64,000 bases of DNA from Anastrepha obliqua (GCF_027943255.1 NC_072895.1:73286001-73350000); one strand, 5' to 3'. Positions 1-11,334 are shown, numbered from the stretch's first letter. Notes: a model not told the origin generated them from the letters alone. Made by a program: numbers and translations.

Positions 1-1583
1 GCTTCATCACGCCATCTTAAATGTGCTCCTGGTACAATCCTGCCCCGGTCTTAACCTCTTTTTTGCAGAAATGAACAGATGTAACGCCTTTACAAGACAA
101 ACCCCACCAAGCCATTATGGAAGATGGATGGTGTCCACTCTGAACCCTTTGAACAACATTTTTCGCGCCTTTATAAGTTTTAGCATAGATTTTGTCGAGC
201 TGCTAAAAACTTCTTCGAGAGTGAATTTTTTTTATATAGCAAAAGTATATTAATCGACTCGACAATCATTGTAATACCCTAGCTATAAATCTGTTAGATA
301 ATAGTCAAAGTATACGACGACTAAAACGATTCCATATACTAGATTTATCAAATAAATAATATAAAATATCCTAACATAAAATGGCATATAATGGTTAGTC
401 TCAGTGGAGACTAAACCATTTCTGTTAAGTATCTAGGTTAAGATTACAAAAATTATAACATTTGCTTATTGTCGTCAAGATAGATTGCAAATAAAAGTAT
501 ACATACAAAAAAAAAAAAAAGTTTATATAGAGGTCGTAAATAAATGTTTTTACTATTCCAGAATGACCCCTTAAGGCCTTTATAGTCAAAGACAAATGCA
601 ATGAGGGTACGATATATTTTTCTTATACACATGCAACAAAATGCCCTTAATAATATACATATAACAAAACACATTTGAAAATATATCGTGCCTTTGCAAT
701 ATGGCAAAAATGGGCAACACAGCTAGGGAAAAAGTTATCAAAAGGCAACGAGAGTTTTGAGCTACTTCAAAGTTTGAGTGCATTATATTAAAATTTAGTA
801 AGCAATAAAGTTGCGCATTCATTTTTTTTTTAAACTCTTCTTAGCAAGTGTGAAATTGTAAGGAATCATTTTGAAATGTATATAAATCTTGCTGAAAATT
901 CGACTTTGATTTATATGATTTTTGTTGTAGAATAAACTATGTCTTAATAAAAAAAAATTTATTATAATTAAAGAAAAAAAGAAATATAGTCAAAACTGGT
1001 AGAAATGTTGAGATGGTATAGTTTTTTCGAGGGTGGTGTCTAAAAAATTCTGCATTTTCTATTTTTTCTTAAACTCTATAATTTGCTATTCTACATTTTC
1101 CTCTATAGTTAGGTATAATGAAAAAAATTCGCGTTAAAAAAAATAACTACAAATAGGCAATTATATAGGATAAATACTATTTTTTAAGTCTTTCTTTATA
1201 TTTTTCCTGAAACTATAATGAAAAAAAGAGTTTTTTCGATCTCTAGTGAGACTTAGAGAACTTGAACCTAAGCTCCCACTATCGACACAAGTGGCAAAAC
1301 CTTTGCCGAATTTCAAAGTGCCAGAGTAGCTCAAATTTTCAAAATTTGCACCATTAAGCAATAAAATGGTACAAACGTCATTTGTGAATAGATATGCACA
1401 TATACAATATTCTCATGACTTTTTTAACTTTAGTACCAAAGCTGTCATGCCCGCTTTTATGAGTTCATCACCTTAAGCGCAAACTTTCCTAGATACACAT
1501 TTTTACTAGATGGGTATTAACCATAGTCTGCATAAGCATCTACATTTTTTCGAAAACACATTTTTGGCACCTTGCTAATTCCA
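1..1583. other. No gene recognised
   Basis: AT-rich sequence with homopolymer runs (A run near 509-522). Only short chance reading frames are present on both strands. No transposase, reverse transcriptase or host-protein motif was recognised. A pyrimidine tract followed by GCAG near 60-69 resembles a splice acceptor but no coding frame follows it. Confidence 0.5.
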
Positions 1584-2516
1584 AAGGGTTTTCCAATAAC
1601 AGGTGTTATTTTGAATAGCCCGCTATTTCGGCAGATTTCACTTTTGAAGCTGTAATTTTTTGATATTTGACAAGAAGAAACTACGCCATTAATAAAAATG
1701 GAACGATACACGCTTAAACAACGCATTGAAATTATTAAAATTCACTATACAAATGGTGAAAATTTGGCAGAGATGGTACGTAAAACTCGAAAATTTTTGG
1801 GTCATCGTGTGACGCCTTGTCGGACCGTAATACAGAAATTGGTGAAAAAATTAGTGATGTTAGTGATGTGAAGAATAAAACCCGTGCACGTCGCACAAAA
1901 AAAGCCGAAAATATTGCTGTTGTAGCCGAAAGTGTTGAAGAAAACCCAGGTTTGCCCAATCCTCGTCGTTCTTCGGAACTATGCATTCCACAAACGTCAT
2001 TACACCGTATTATGCATAAAGATTTGGGTCTTAAGTCTTATAAAGTCAAGTTAATACAAGAACTTAAGCCGGCCGATCATCAACAACGTCGTGTCTTTGC
2101 TGATTGGGTCGTTGAAATGCATAAAAATGATCCGGAATTCCATCGGAAAATCATCTGGAGTGATGAGGCCCAATTCCATCTTGGTGGCTTCGTCAACAAG
2201 CAAAATTATCGGATCTGGGGCTCAGAAAATCCAAGAGTTATTATTGAAAAGCCTCTCTATCCTTAACGTGTGACTGTTTGGTGCGGTTTATGGTCCGGCG
2301 GAGTCATTGGACCTTACGTTTTCGAAAATGTAGCTGGAGCAACAGTTGCGGTGAATGGATTGCGCTATCGAGAGATGATTAACGATTTTTTATGGCCGGA
2401 ATTGGATGGTATTGATCTGAACAACATTTATTTTCAACAAGACGGCGCTGCGTGCCACACAAGCAACGAAACAATTGACCTTTTACGGGAATAACACGTC
2501 TTATTGGAACACCCTT
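1584..2516 (+). mobile_element. Internally deleted IS630/Tc1-type transposon, copy 1
   Basis: The 933-bp element starts AAGGGTTTTCCAATAA and ends TTATTGGAACACCCTT, which are imperfect terminal inverted repeats. The 3' flank has the TA dinucleotide expected of a Tc1/mariner insertion; the 5' flank is CA, probably a mutated TA. It carries the first two thirds of a transposase gene on the plus strand, which then stops about 23 bases from the 3' inverted repeat. A second copy with the same structure lies at 7541-8455 in different flanking DNA, so both arose by transposition of an already deleted source element. Confidence 0.85.
1698..2493 (+). pseudogene. IS630/Tc1-type transposase, truncated and broken
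   Basis: The family is a DDE/DDD transposase that cuts and pastes its own element in the nucleus. The frame opens at ATG 1698 with a helix-turn-helix region (ERYTLKQRIEIIKIHY) of the DUF4817 type. Relative to the copy at 7.5 kb, about 10 bp are missing near 1850, which shifts the frame; coding resumes at 1817-2266. A TAA at 2264-2266 (probably from a glutamate codon before RVTVWCG) interrupts it, and the same frame continues to 2494. Visible catalytic segments are WSDEAQFHLGG (first Asp) and YFQQDGAACH (second Asp). The part with the third catalytic residue is missing because of the internal deletion. It cannot make an active enzyme. Confidence 0.85.
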
Positions 2517-2660
2517 TACAAGTATTATAAAAAAAGTGAGAGAAAATATGATTTTTAAGCCATCAAGACTTCTTAATCGGCTTGCCAATATTCAATGATA
2601 TTGGCATAGCAAGCAGTGATTAGCCAAATATATTACATATAAAATAAAATGAAGAAATAT

Positions 2661-2902
2661 TTGGCGTTTAAACCCTTTTTGGGTATTTGGGCGAGCTCCT
2701 CCTCCTATTTGTCGTGTGCGTCTTGATGATGTGAGGGATTTACAGAATTAAGCCGCCTCCGAAGAGCAAATGTTTTTATCAGCAGCTTTTTCATGGCATA
2801 AATACACTCGGAAGTTTGCCATTTCCTGCCGAGTCGCACGGAGATTCGAACCGACGCACTTCCGAATGGCAGTCACGCACCTAACCAGTCAGCTACGGCG
2901 GC
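2661..2902 (-). repeat. tRNA-derived SINE, near full length
   Basis: On the minus strand the element begins with a tRNA-like head. It has a pol III A-box-like TAGCTGACTGG (2885-2895) and a B box GGTTCGAATC (2843-2852). The body then follows, ending with a diverged form of the shared 3' end (TTTGGGCGAG and TTGGCG, plus-strand view). It belongs to the same family as the copies at 6787-7090, 22609-22765, 36125-36385, 17290-17460 and 56212-56400. Such SINEs are transcribed by RNA polymerase III and copied by a partner LINE. Confidence 0.8.
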
Positions 2903-4859
2903 TGAATATCTATATAACACAAAGTATAATTGAAAAAAAAAAAAACACCCATTACATGGTTGCATATACAAAACCATTGTGCATTTTGTTGTTTTTCCCC
3001 ACTTTTTGCCAAAAGTGAAATGTGGACTTGCAACAGTGACACTTGTACACAACGCTAATTGTAAATGTGTATGTATGAATGCATACAGTAAAACAATAGA
3101 CTTAGCAATCCTTCGCTGCTTTATTCACTACTATGACATGGCGTAAATTTCATTTAACAATTGCATTTTATTAGTGCTGGCCGGTTTCACTTTATGATAT
3201 TTGCATATTTAAATTTTATAGCCAATTGAGTGTTGTTGATTTTTAGTTATCAGTTATTGTTATTGCTGCTGTTGTTGAAACGAGTGAGTTGGCAATGATT
3301 TTGGGTAGTTCTGTTTGGTGTTTGAAGTTTTTGCATATTCGTGTTTTTATATGCTGGGTAGGTTTTTTTAGCCTCAATATATTTTGGCTCATTTTTTATT
3401 TTTCATTTGCTTTTCATTAAAATTCAGTTGATTTTGCGTTTTTGTTTTTCAGCTTTTGACTCGTTGAGTTGGTGGCGTTGACTGTTGGTTTTTGTATGGC
3501 GGTCAAATTATGGTCAGTTGATACTTTAGGGTTAATGGCGTGGAAAGTTAACAACAGTGACGGCATACGGTACGTAGCTTTTTTCGCTACACATTTTTAA
3601 CGGAGTTTTGCTTTTTTGTACATTTTGTTGTAGAAGAACAGTACACATGTCCACACAAATACATATATTGCACAAGAATTTAACGGCTACTTTTTTATGA
3701 TTGCATTGTTAATTTAAATATGTTGATGATTTAATAAAAATGTTAATCATCCTTGTTTTAATTTGAAAATAACATTTTTTTGTTGAGTGACGACAGAAAT
3801 GCAATCAATATTGTTTTCGAATATTGGCAAGATATTTTTAAAATGACACCTGCCACTATGAATCGCTTTGATTACACGTTTCGTTACTTTCAATCTCATT
3901 CAGTCCATTTGCAGCTGCCGATTCAGCTGCTGTTCTAAAAATAAATATCCATATCTGCTCTGTGTATTCAACGTATAAAAAATGTAGTAGACTAGAATGA
4001 CACTACAAAAGCTGTCCAGCGATCCGCAACGAAATTACTCGTATTTTCTATGCAAATAGTAGCAGCTGTTGACGGTGCAACACACACAGATATACATATG
4101 CATATAAGGATGCCTGGTACGAGGTGGGCAATGTTTGTCGCAGTGTATATACATATAAATGTATACACTCGTGCTTGTAGTGGTGCATATGTGTATGTAG
4201 TGTATTTACAATGTTGGCTATGGCTTTGAATTTTATTTCCGTTTTAATGCCAACACATGACGCTTGCAAGTGCAGAGCTACATACTCATCTACTGGATGG
4301 AAACTGAACCGCTTTTATTCATGATATGCATACGAGTTATATGATAAACATGCGTACATATAAATTTTAAAACGGTGTTAATGAACGGCTCAAAACTATC
4401 AATCCAAATAGTTTTCAATTTATTACTTATTATTTATTTCAGTTGGATATACGTAGACGATAAGTTTAGAATTTAGAAAATTATACTTATGATCTAATCT
4501 TGTTTCCATTAAAAGTATACATATGTACATATACCTATATGCAGTCCGGTTCACTTGATTAGAGGTAATAATTTGTATGGAGGAAAAGGGTTATTAAAGA
4601 AATCGTATTTGATCTAGTAACACTAGGGTTTCTGATAATTCGAGTGAATGCTGTACTTTGCTCGAAAATAAACATCCACCAAAATATCTATTATTCCATC
4701 TAACGGTATTTATTAGCACTAAAACTTCAGTAGTTGTAATGACGTGCTTATTTTATTGGTTCACTCTGTTAACTTACATTATTTGCGCATTCAAGCTGTG
4801 AAAGGGAATCGTTTACTAAGCACTCATTGAGCTTGGTTGAAAACTTCCTAATTCTAATA
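2903..4859. other. No gene recognised; non-coding unique-looking DNA
   Basis: No transposase or retrotransposon motif and no plausible host exon were seen. The stretch has T-rich blocks, short CATATGTATGTACATA-type microsatellites and several CAGCTG E-box hexamers (for example near 3911 and 4064). It could be ordinary intronic or intergenic fly DNA. Confidence 0.4.
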
Positions 4860-4861
4860 AA

Positions 4862-5690
4862 GTGAGAAAGCAGAAAGGTTTAGCAGATCACGAATACGGA
4901 CAAATCGATATTTTGACCTCAGATCGCCAAATTATAAAAAATTGGTCGAAGTCCAAGCATTGTGGATCTTTATGCCAAACAAGAACTTCAAAGACAGTAC
5001 TGCGATGGCTTCAACACCGCAGGAAATCCGCAAAATCGTTAGGATTGCATCAAATTCTGAAGTATTCAAAGTCAAAACATAAAGAAATCGTAAATGTTGC
5101 AGGCAGCAAATCCATACAAAAAACCACGGTTGAATAAGTTTTGTAAGGGACGTGGCGTGGAGTTCTGTTACAAATAATGATCCCGGTGAATGAAAAAAGT
5201 AGTATTTAGTGACGAAAAAAAGTTCAATCTGGATGGGGCGGATGGATAATTACTATTTCCATGACTTAAGAAAGGAGAAAAGGTTCTTTAGTCGACATCA
5301 CATCCGTGACGGTGGTGTCATAGTATGGATCGTATTACGGCACGTTCCAATAGAAAAAATGACGGGAACAGCTATAAAGCTCAGTTGGAATCAGGTTTCT
5401 TTTCCCAAGATTCGTTAAACATTTCGACCTATTTATTGGATCTTTCAACAGGAAAATGCACCTGTATATGCTCCAAATGTGGTCAAAACTTGGATTGCGT
5501 CCCAAAACGTTCACACGTTAGCATGGCCACCGTATTCTCCAAATCTGAACATTATTGTAAATCTATGACGGTGGTTTGATCGTAAGGTTTACGAGAATGA
5601 GCAACAATTTGAAGCAAAACTGCTTTAATTTGAATCATTAAAATGGCCTGGTCTGAAATTTCATATCATTCAAATTCTCATTTTACTATA
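4862..5690 (+). pseudogene. Tc3-like transposase, dead
   Basis: The reading frame is scattered over several frames but shows a Tc3-type transposase in order: an N-terminal DNA-binding region from about 4862 (RKQKGLADHEYGQIDIL), the first catalytic motif VVFSDEKKFNLDG near 5200-5235, then YYFHDLRKE and SRHHIRDGGVIVW, the second motif as FQQENAPVYA (near 5446), and PPYSPNLNII near 5529. Two catalytic positions appear mutated: the usual QQDNA has become QQENA, and the usual IIENLW has become IIVNL followed by a stop. It therefore cannot be active. A related, better preserved copy begins at 63432. An RTE 3' fragment follows directly downstream. Confidence 0.75.
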
Positions 5691-5717
5691 TGGAAAATTT
5701 GTAAAAATCCATTCGTA

Positions 5718-5975
5718 AACGTTGACCTGAATGGGTCATGTCGTCCGAATGGATACAAACGCTCCAGCTTTGAAAGTTTTCGATGCGGACCTGCTGGTGG
5801 TAGCAGAGGCAGGGGAAGGCGTCCTCTGCGTTGAAAATATCAGGTAGAGAAGGACTTCGCTTCACTTGGTGTGTCCAACTGACGCCGGTTAGCACGAGAA
5901 AGAAACGACTGGTGTGCTTTGTTAAACTCGGCCAAAACCGCATAAGCGGTTACCGGGCCAATTAAGAAGAAGAAA
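5718..5975 (+). mobile_element. RTE-clade retrotransposon, 5'-truncated 3' fragment
   Basis: This plus-strand copy matches the last ~75 codons of the full-length RTE at 28287-31555: GHVVRMDTNAPALKVFDA, the SRGRG-type segment, the final codons and the short 3' end. It closes with CGGGCCAATTA followed by an AGAAGAAGAA tail at about 5965-5974. The 17 nt before CGGGCCAATT form a clean hairpin (ACCGC, loop ATAA, GCGGT). Possible short target repeat AAACGT flanks it (5717-5722 and 5973-5978), but this is weak. Truncation at the 5' end is normal for LINE insertions. Confidence 0.8.
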
Positions 5976-6092
5976 CGTATTTGCGAAGCAATTTATAAAC
6001 AAGGTGGCAGCACAGCTATTAAACTTTAAATAATTGGTGTTATTATGTTTTCTTATTTGGTTAGTGCTTCTATTTAAGTGAACCTTTATACA

Positions 6093-6149
6093 ATTGGGCG
6101 TTTGGTCGAGCTCCTTTGTGGTGTGCGCCTTAATGTTGTTCCACAAATA
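6093..6149 (-). repeat. SINE 3' fragment
   Basis: A short stretch of the SINE body (TTTGGTCGAGCTCC, then a GTGGTGTGCGCC-like segment and TGTTGTTCCACAAAT) preceded by CAATTGGGCG. The hairpin between the two conserved 3' blocks is deleted here. Only about 57 bp remain. Confidence 0.55.
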
Positions 6150-6154
6150 CATAC

Positions 6155-6465
6155 ATTGAGTCAAAAAGGTTATTTCCAGTGAGTTTTTTACAATTGTTCC
6201 CAACGGAAAGAACTTCCGCCTGAAAGAGGCACAGATTTTTAAATTTAAGTCCATGAGAATATATACCAGCTCCAACACCACAATCCATTTTACTGCCATT
6301 TGTATAGACTGTAGTGTCGAAGTTGTTTAGTGGGAATCCTTTATTCCATTCCTCGTTAGATGTAAACAGAGTGGCAAAACTCCTATTGAATGTTACCGAC
6401 GAGACGATGTAGTCAGTCCTCTCCGATGAATACTGGGAGGCAATGTTTTTCCTATGATTTTTTTT
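6155..6465 (-). pseudogene. RNase H domain of a LOA-like non-LTR retrotransposon
   Basis: Read on the minus strand, the segment gives SVTFNRSFATLF, then FDTTVYTNGSKMDCGVGAGI (RNase H start, with the usual TDGS as TNGS) and CLFQAEVLSVGNNCKKLTG, which holds the family's Glu. This is the RNase H region that follows reverse transcriptase in LOA/R1/I-group elements. It resembles the plus-strand copy at 59420-60765 (TTVYIDGSNM). Only this domain survives and it is flanked by a SINE fragment. Confidence 0.65.
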
Positions 6466-6762
6466 TTTGCTAAATTTCCGTAGGTGGCACGGACGACTTC
6501 TAGGCTATTCGTCCGCTGATACGAAATTTGGAAAAGTTCGCTATACCACTTTTGCACAACTCAGGCTTTGTTGATGGTACATTTCCCAACGTTTTCATTG
6601 TGTAAATTCTTTCAAACGCCCTATTACAATGTTGTTAAGAAATATCCTGCATTTGGCCCTTTATCAATAACAAAAAAGTGGAAAAGAGAGGATGTGAAGA
6701 AACACTACGGAAATATTGTGAAGAGTAGATTCATCATTTTCGTGAGAAATTTAACGATTTTT

Positions 6763-6787
6763 GTAAAATAAATAAATAAATAAATAA
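6763..6787. repeat. AAAT microsatellite, SINE tail
   Basis: A run of AAAT/AAATA units directly abuts the 3' end of the minus-strand SINE. It is best read as that SINE's tail. TTTTTGTAAAAT just left of it and TTTTGTACAAT just right of the SINE head may be a diverged target-site duplication. Confidence 0.6.
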
Positions 6788-7090
6788 TTGGTGCGTACAC
6801 CTCTGTTAGGTGTTTTGTCGAGTTCCTCCTTGTATTTGTGGTGTGCGTCTTGATGTTGTTTCACAAATGGAGGGACCTACAGTTTCAAGCCGACTCCGAA
6901 CGGCAGATATTTTTATGAGGAGCTTTTTCAAGGCAGAAATACACTCGGAGGTTTGCCATTGCCTGCCGAGGGGCGACCGCTATTAGAAAAATGTTTTATT
7001 AATTTTGCTTTCACCGAGATTCGAACCAACGACCTCTCTGTGAATTCCGAATGGTAATCACGCACCAACCCATTCGGCTACGGCGGCCGC
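6787..7090 (-). repeat. tRNA-derived SINE, full length
   Basis: This is the best copy for defining the family. On the minus strand it starts GCCGCCGTAGCCGAATGGG with A box TAGCCGAATGGG (7069-7080) and B box GGTTCGAATC (7018-7027). A body of about 200 bp follows, then the 3' end: CTCGACAAAA, 17 nt that fold as CACCT/AGGTG, and CGCACCAATT. It terminates in an AAAT-type microsatellite. The A-to-B spacing fits a pol III type 2 promoter. It is not a functional tRNA gene, because the arms outside the boxes do not pair as a cloverleaf. Confidence 0.85.
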
Positions 7091-7540
7091 TGAAAAAATT
7101 TTGTACAATTCTTGCCAATAAAGACAGCATCGAACTGTGACAACTGTCAAAACAAAACGCTGATAAAAATGGAATATCTCATTGATTTGAAGAGTAAATA
7201 CATTTTTTTAGGTTTCTAGTTCATTGTATATTATTTTTATAAAAAGTTTCCTCTACAAAAAACCATATAACTTACAGTTTCAAACTTTGTGCATTTCCTT
7301 CATATAAAACAAATTTCAACTGGCAAGAATTTTTATAAAAATTCTGGCGAAGAAGTTTTAAATTTTTATGGAATTTTGTTAAATTCTTTTAATATTTGGA
7401 CAGAGTTTAAAACTTGAAGTTACATGACTTTTATTGTAAAAGATTGTTAAAAACAAATTTTTAAAATATTCCAAACTTTGCAATTTCGCTCAAACTGCGC
7501 ATACAAAAATACATACACACACTACATACATATGTATATA

Positions 7541-8455
7541 AAGGGTTTTCCAATAATAGGTGTTATTTTGAATAGCCCGCTATTTCGGTAGATTTCACCT
7601 TTGAAGCTGTCATTTTTTGATATTTGAAAAGTAGAAACTACGCCATTAATAAAAATTGAACGATACACGCTTAAGCAATGCATTGAAATTATTAAAATTC
7701 ACTATGAAAATGGTGAAACTTTGGCAGAGACGGTGCGTAAAACTCGAACATTTTTGGGTCATCGTGTGGCGCCTTGTCGGACCGTAATACAGAAATTGGT
7801 GAAAAAATTCGAGCTGTTGGGACAAGTTAGTGATGTGAAGAATAAAACTCGTACACGTCGCACAAGAACAGCCGAAAATATTGCTGTTGTAGCCGATAGT
7901 GTTGAAGAAAACCTAGGTTTGTCCATTCCTCGTTGTTTTTTGGAATTATGCATTCCACAAACGTCATTACACCGTATTATGCATAAAGATTTGGGTCTTA
8001 TGGCTTATAAAGTCCAGTTAACACAAGAACTTAAGCCGGCCGGTCATCAACAACGTTGTGTCTTTGCTGATTGGGTCATTGAAATGCATGAAAATGATCC
8101 GGAATACCATCGAAAAATCATCTTGAGTGATGAGGCCCAACTCCATTTTGGTGGCTTCGTCAACAAGCAAAATTATCGGATCTGGGGCTCAGAAAATCCA
8201 AGAGTTATTATTGAAAAGCCGGAGTCATTGGAAAAGGCGGAGTCATTGGACCTTACTTTTTCGAAAATGTAGCTGGAGCAACAGTTACGGTGAATAGATT
8301 GCGCTATCGAGAGATGAATAACGATTTTTTATGGCCGGAATTGGATGTTATTGATCTGGACAACATTTATTTTCAACAAAGCGGCGCTACGTGCCACACA
8401 AACAACGAAACAATTGATCTTTTACGGGAATAACACGTCTTATTGGAAACCCGTT
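7541..8455 (+). mobile_element. Internally deleted IS630/Tc1-type transposon, copy 2
   Basis: The 915-bp element has the same ends as the one at 1584-2516: AAGGGTTTTCCAATAA on the left and TTATTGGAAACCCGTT on the right. TA flanks both ends (7539-7540 and 8456-8457), the expected target duplication. It has the same 3' internal deletion joining the LLRE codons to the region just inside the right inverted repeat. An additional deletion/rearrangement near 8218-8245 removes the VTVWCGLW region. Confidence 0.88.
7655..8272 (+). pseudogene. IS630/Tc1-type transposase, truncated
   Basis: The frame is open from 7655 to 8272, but the expected start codon is ATT at 7655-7657 where copy 1 has ATG. It encodes the DUF4817-type helix-turn-helix, the linker KFELLGQVSDVKNKTR, IPQTSLHRIMHKDLGL and the first catalytic segment LSDEAQLHFGG. 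After the IIEKP codons a small rearrangement repeats GGAGTCATTGGA and shifts the frame, ending at 8272. The second catalytic segment (FQQSGATCH at about 8372-8400) has lost its Asp: QQDGA has become QQSGA. The third catalytic residue is deleted. Confidence 0.85.
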
Positions 8456-10100
8456 TATATGTAAATATGTAGATACATTTATATGAGCCCCTCTGTGCAT
8501 GACTTGTCAAACAGCTGCTTATTGGTCAGCCGAAATCTAAGTTCAGGTGTTTCCTTTGTTGGATGCCTTATTTTCAAAGCAGTAGAAATGCAGATTAAGA
8601 TGGGCTATAAAATCAGACAGCAAAAAACCTTACTTGAAGCAACAGTAAGCAAAAACATATAAAAACAGCAACAAAAAAGAACATATGCCACATGCCGCGA
8701 GCTCATACACGCGACCACTTAAATCCATTTTAAACAATTTTCGTCGAACACAAAATAAGCAGAAAAGAAGCCAAGACAAGGAGGAAGAAAATAGAAAGAC
8801 ATCGTAAAAGCGGTGAAGTGGATAAACAAAATAAGTGAGTAAGTTTATATGTACGCACATATGAATGTGTAAATGTAGAAGGATGTGTTTGTACATATGT
8901 GCCAGCATGTTGCTCAAAGGAGCGCCAGCAACAGCCTTGAATGATAACATCAGTACCAAAACATGGCAATGGAATCGCGTGAGTTCGTGATTTGCATGTG
9001 TATGTGTGTAAGTTAGAGAGCCTGTGGACAGCAAATGCGCGCATGAACGAGCAGCATAAGTGAAGGTGAAGGAGGACAGAGTGAGTGAGCGAATGCAGCG
9101 GCTAGCAGAAAAAGATTAAATCAGGTATAAATGTTGCGCGGTAGTGGTGAATTGAACATTTGCACCTGCCGCCAACGGCGTGGTCACCACTGCTTGCAAT
9201 AGCAGCTGCTTAATGTTGCTGACAGCATTGCTAATGTATGTATGTAAGCATGTGGCAGCTGTACATTTAATGAGTTCTTGTTTTTGTTTTTGTCTGCTGC
9301 CATCGGTCAGTTGTGATTAGTGCAGTATGAAAGCGACCGTTCTCATTTTATTTGCCAAAATGTAAACGTAATTGAACGAGGCGGTGAATAAAATTGGAAG
9401 AAGTTAAAAAGAGAAATGCCAAAAGAAATCATTATTTTTACAAAATTTTCTGCATTCGATTTTCGCTCTGCTTTGACTATTTGACTTTGCTTTCATTACT
9501 CAGTTGCATTGGCTAATTTTTTCTTCGTACTCTGTCCTCATATTTGCTTGAATTCATGACCACTGACCAAAATGCCATGCGTCAGTCTGTCAACGGCCCG
9601 ACATGTGTCTTTGGTGCTTTTTGTATATTTTTTTTATATAGCATAATTTGTATATAGGTATTGTTGTACACGTACCTAGTGGAGCTCTGAACATTTTTCA
9701 TAGCTACTTAATAATTTTATGTCACCTATGTATGTATATGTATATATTACTTTCAATTTGCACATTTTTTTTCACTATTTATTTGTCTGCTGTGTCTGGC
9801 AGTTTTTCTATATGGCACGTTTTATCTTTGGTGCCCGTCCTCTGGCTATTTATGTGATCGTTTTTCATGTCATTAACATGCCATTAATTTTTTTTTCGCC
9901 AATATTGAAGAAGCATACATTTAATGGCTACGTTTTGAACGAAATCAATTTTGGCTGCCAAAGTACGTGTTGAAATTGCATAGCTGTCGGTGTTCGATGG
10001 AGAAAAAAAATTAAATGGCTAAAAAATATTATGCAAGTGACATTCACTGGGAATGAGTGAAATGCAATTATTGCATTAACGCCTTGGATGAAGATAATCT
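8456..10100. other. No gene recognised; non-coding unique-looking DNA
   Basis: No element termini or protein motifs were recognised. Overlapping open frames on the minus strand (8630-9044) are low-complexity and carry no known motif. The block 9120-9320 is less AT-rich than its surroundings and contains CAGCTG hexamers (for example 9206 and 9256). It could be a conserved regulatory segment of a host gene; nothing here proves it. Confidence 0.35.
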
Positions 10101-10104
10101 AAAA

Positions 10105-10300
10105 CACAGAAATCTAAAATATATTTTTCGAAGGGCGAGACATTCTCTCAGCAAGTGCTGCATGGACTCCATATCTTTCTTACATAGGTAACAACTGCAT
10201 AAACTGTTATGCGAGGCTCAAATCTAACGACTATAGAGACTGCAATTCAGTAATCTATTATTATGTATATCAGAAGTCCTGCGTTCTTTCTTGAGTGCCT
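10105..10300 (-). pseudogene. C-terminal zinc-knuckle remnant of a non-LTR retrotransposon
   Basis: The minus strand gives CSCYLCKKDMESMQHLLREC followed by LALRK. This CxxC...H...C pattern is typical of the segment after RNase H in R1/LOA/Jockey-type elements. No reverse transcriptase is attached. The upstream minus-strand sequence (to about 10480) is not recognisable. Confidence 0.5.
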
Positions 10301-10794
10301 CAAGTATGTTCTGAATGAGAGTTTACAAAAATGAGCGGTATAATATGCGGGTATCCAGATTATTTCAAATGCATTTTATAATCGTCCAAGCTTTTTTCTC
10401 AGCTTGCGAAAATAAGACTCAAATTCCCAATCAACAAACAGATAACAACCTCCTCTGTCTCCAAGAAGTCTGAATGTAAGTAATTATAATAAAGAATTCT
10501 GCTATCTTTCGACAGACATACGGATACGTTACTCTTTCTATGGTTTCTTCGAAGCTTGCATTTTTTCCTGCCTTAGACAGTTATTTGAGGGATAGCACCA
10601 TTCGATATATTCATATGTGTATGAATATACTCGTATGTATGCATCTGTACTCACTGACTGAAAACTGGGAACCACAGCGTGAAGCTGAGGCAACGGCAAC
10701 GCACCGAAAATTGTTTCTCATTTCACACTCAGTTCAGGTGCTTTGTTCGAATTTCCATGGCAATGAAAACCAACCAATCGCGTTTGAGTTAGTA

Positions 10795-11334
10795 CAGGGT
10801 GGGCCAAATAAGACCTACTAATGCTACTACTACTACTAGCAGTATGCGCAGTTGAAACCACAAATTAGGATGCTGCTCCGCCATTGTCCGCAAAAAATTT
10901 TGAATCAATGTTCTGTAAGAAGCTCCTGAAATCAATTCCGGCGTTTCATCCTCATTTTCGAAGAAATATGGACCGATAACTCTAGTGGCCATAACACCGC
11001 ACCAAACCGTACATTTAGATGGGTGCAACTGATGTTGGGTGTGTTGCCCTTGGATTTTCAGAGCCCCACAATCTATAGTTTTGTTTGTTGACATAACCAT
11101 TTAAATAGAAATGCGCTTCATCCGACATCAAAACATTTAAAAAATCTATTTGTGTGGCTTATTATGTAAAACGAATAGCGTATTGTAGTCGTTGTAGGTG
11201 GTCTTGCGGTAGGGTTCAATATTAAATTTCCAACAATTCAAATATAACCTACAAAAAGAGAAAAATAAACATGTCAAAAAATAAAAAAAAGTTATTTGTG
11301 CTTCACATTAGTAGGTCTTATTTGGGCCACCCTG
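10795..11334 (-). mobile_element. Non-autonomous IS630/Tc1-type transposon, TA-flanked
   Basis: The 540-bp element has near-perfect terminal inverted repeats of about 28 bp. The left end reads CAGGGTGGGCCAAATAAGAC and continues CTACTAATG; the right end is its reverse complement with one or two differences. TA flanks both sides (10793-10794, 11335-11336). The interior (minus strand, 10789-11100) keeps only the middle of a transposase: HPSKCTVWCGVMATRVIGPY, FFENEDETPE, YRTLIQNFL. The helix-turn-helix, both flanking catalytic motifs and the C terminus are missing. A small GTAGTAGTAG run lies inside. A full-length relative must have supplied the transposase. Confidence 0.85.

Noticed and set aside
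60..253. Splice-acceptor-like TTTTTTGCAG followed by an open frame
   Set aside because: The following frame has no recognisable motif, and such signals are frequent by chance in T-rich DNA.
7018..7090. tRNA-like sequence with A and B boxes
   Set aside because: It is the head of a repeated SINE, and the stems do not fold as a proper tRNA cloverleaf. It was not called as a tRNA gene.
8630..9044. Minus-strand frames of 104-134 codons, one with hydrophobic segments
   Set aside because: Composition is low-complexity, the two frames overlap each other, and no known domain or gene structure supports them.
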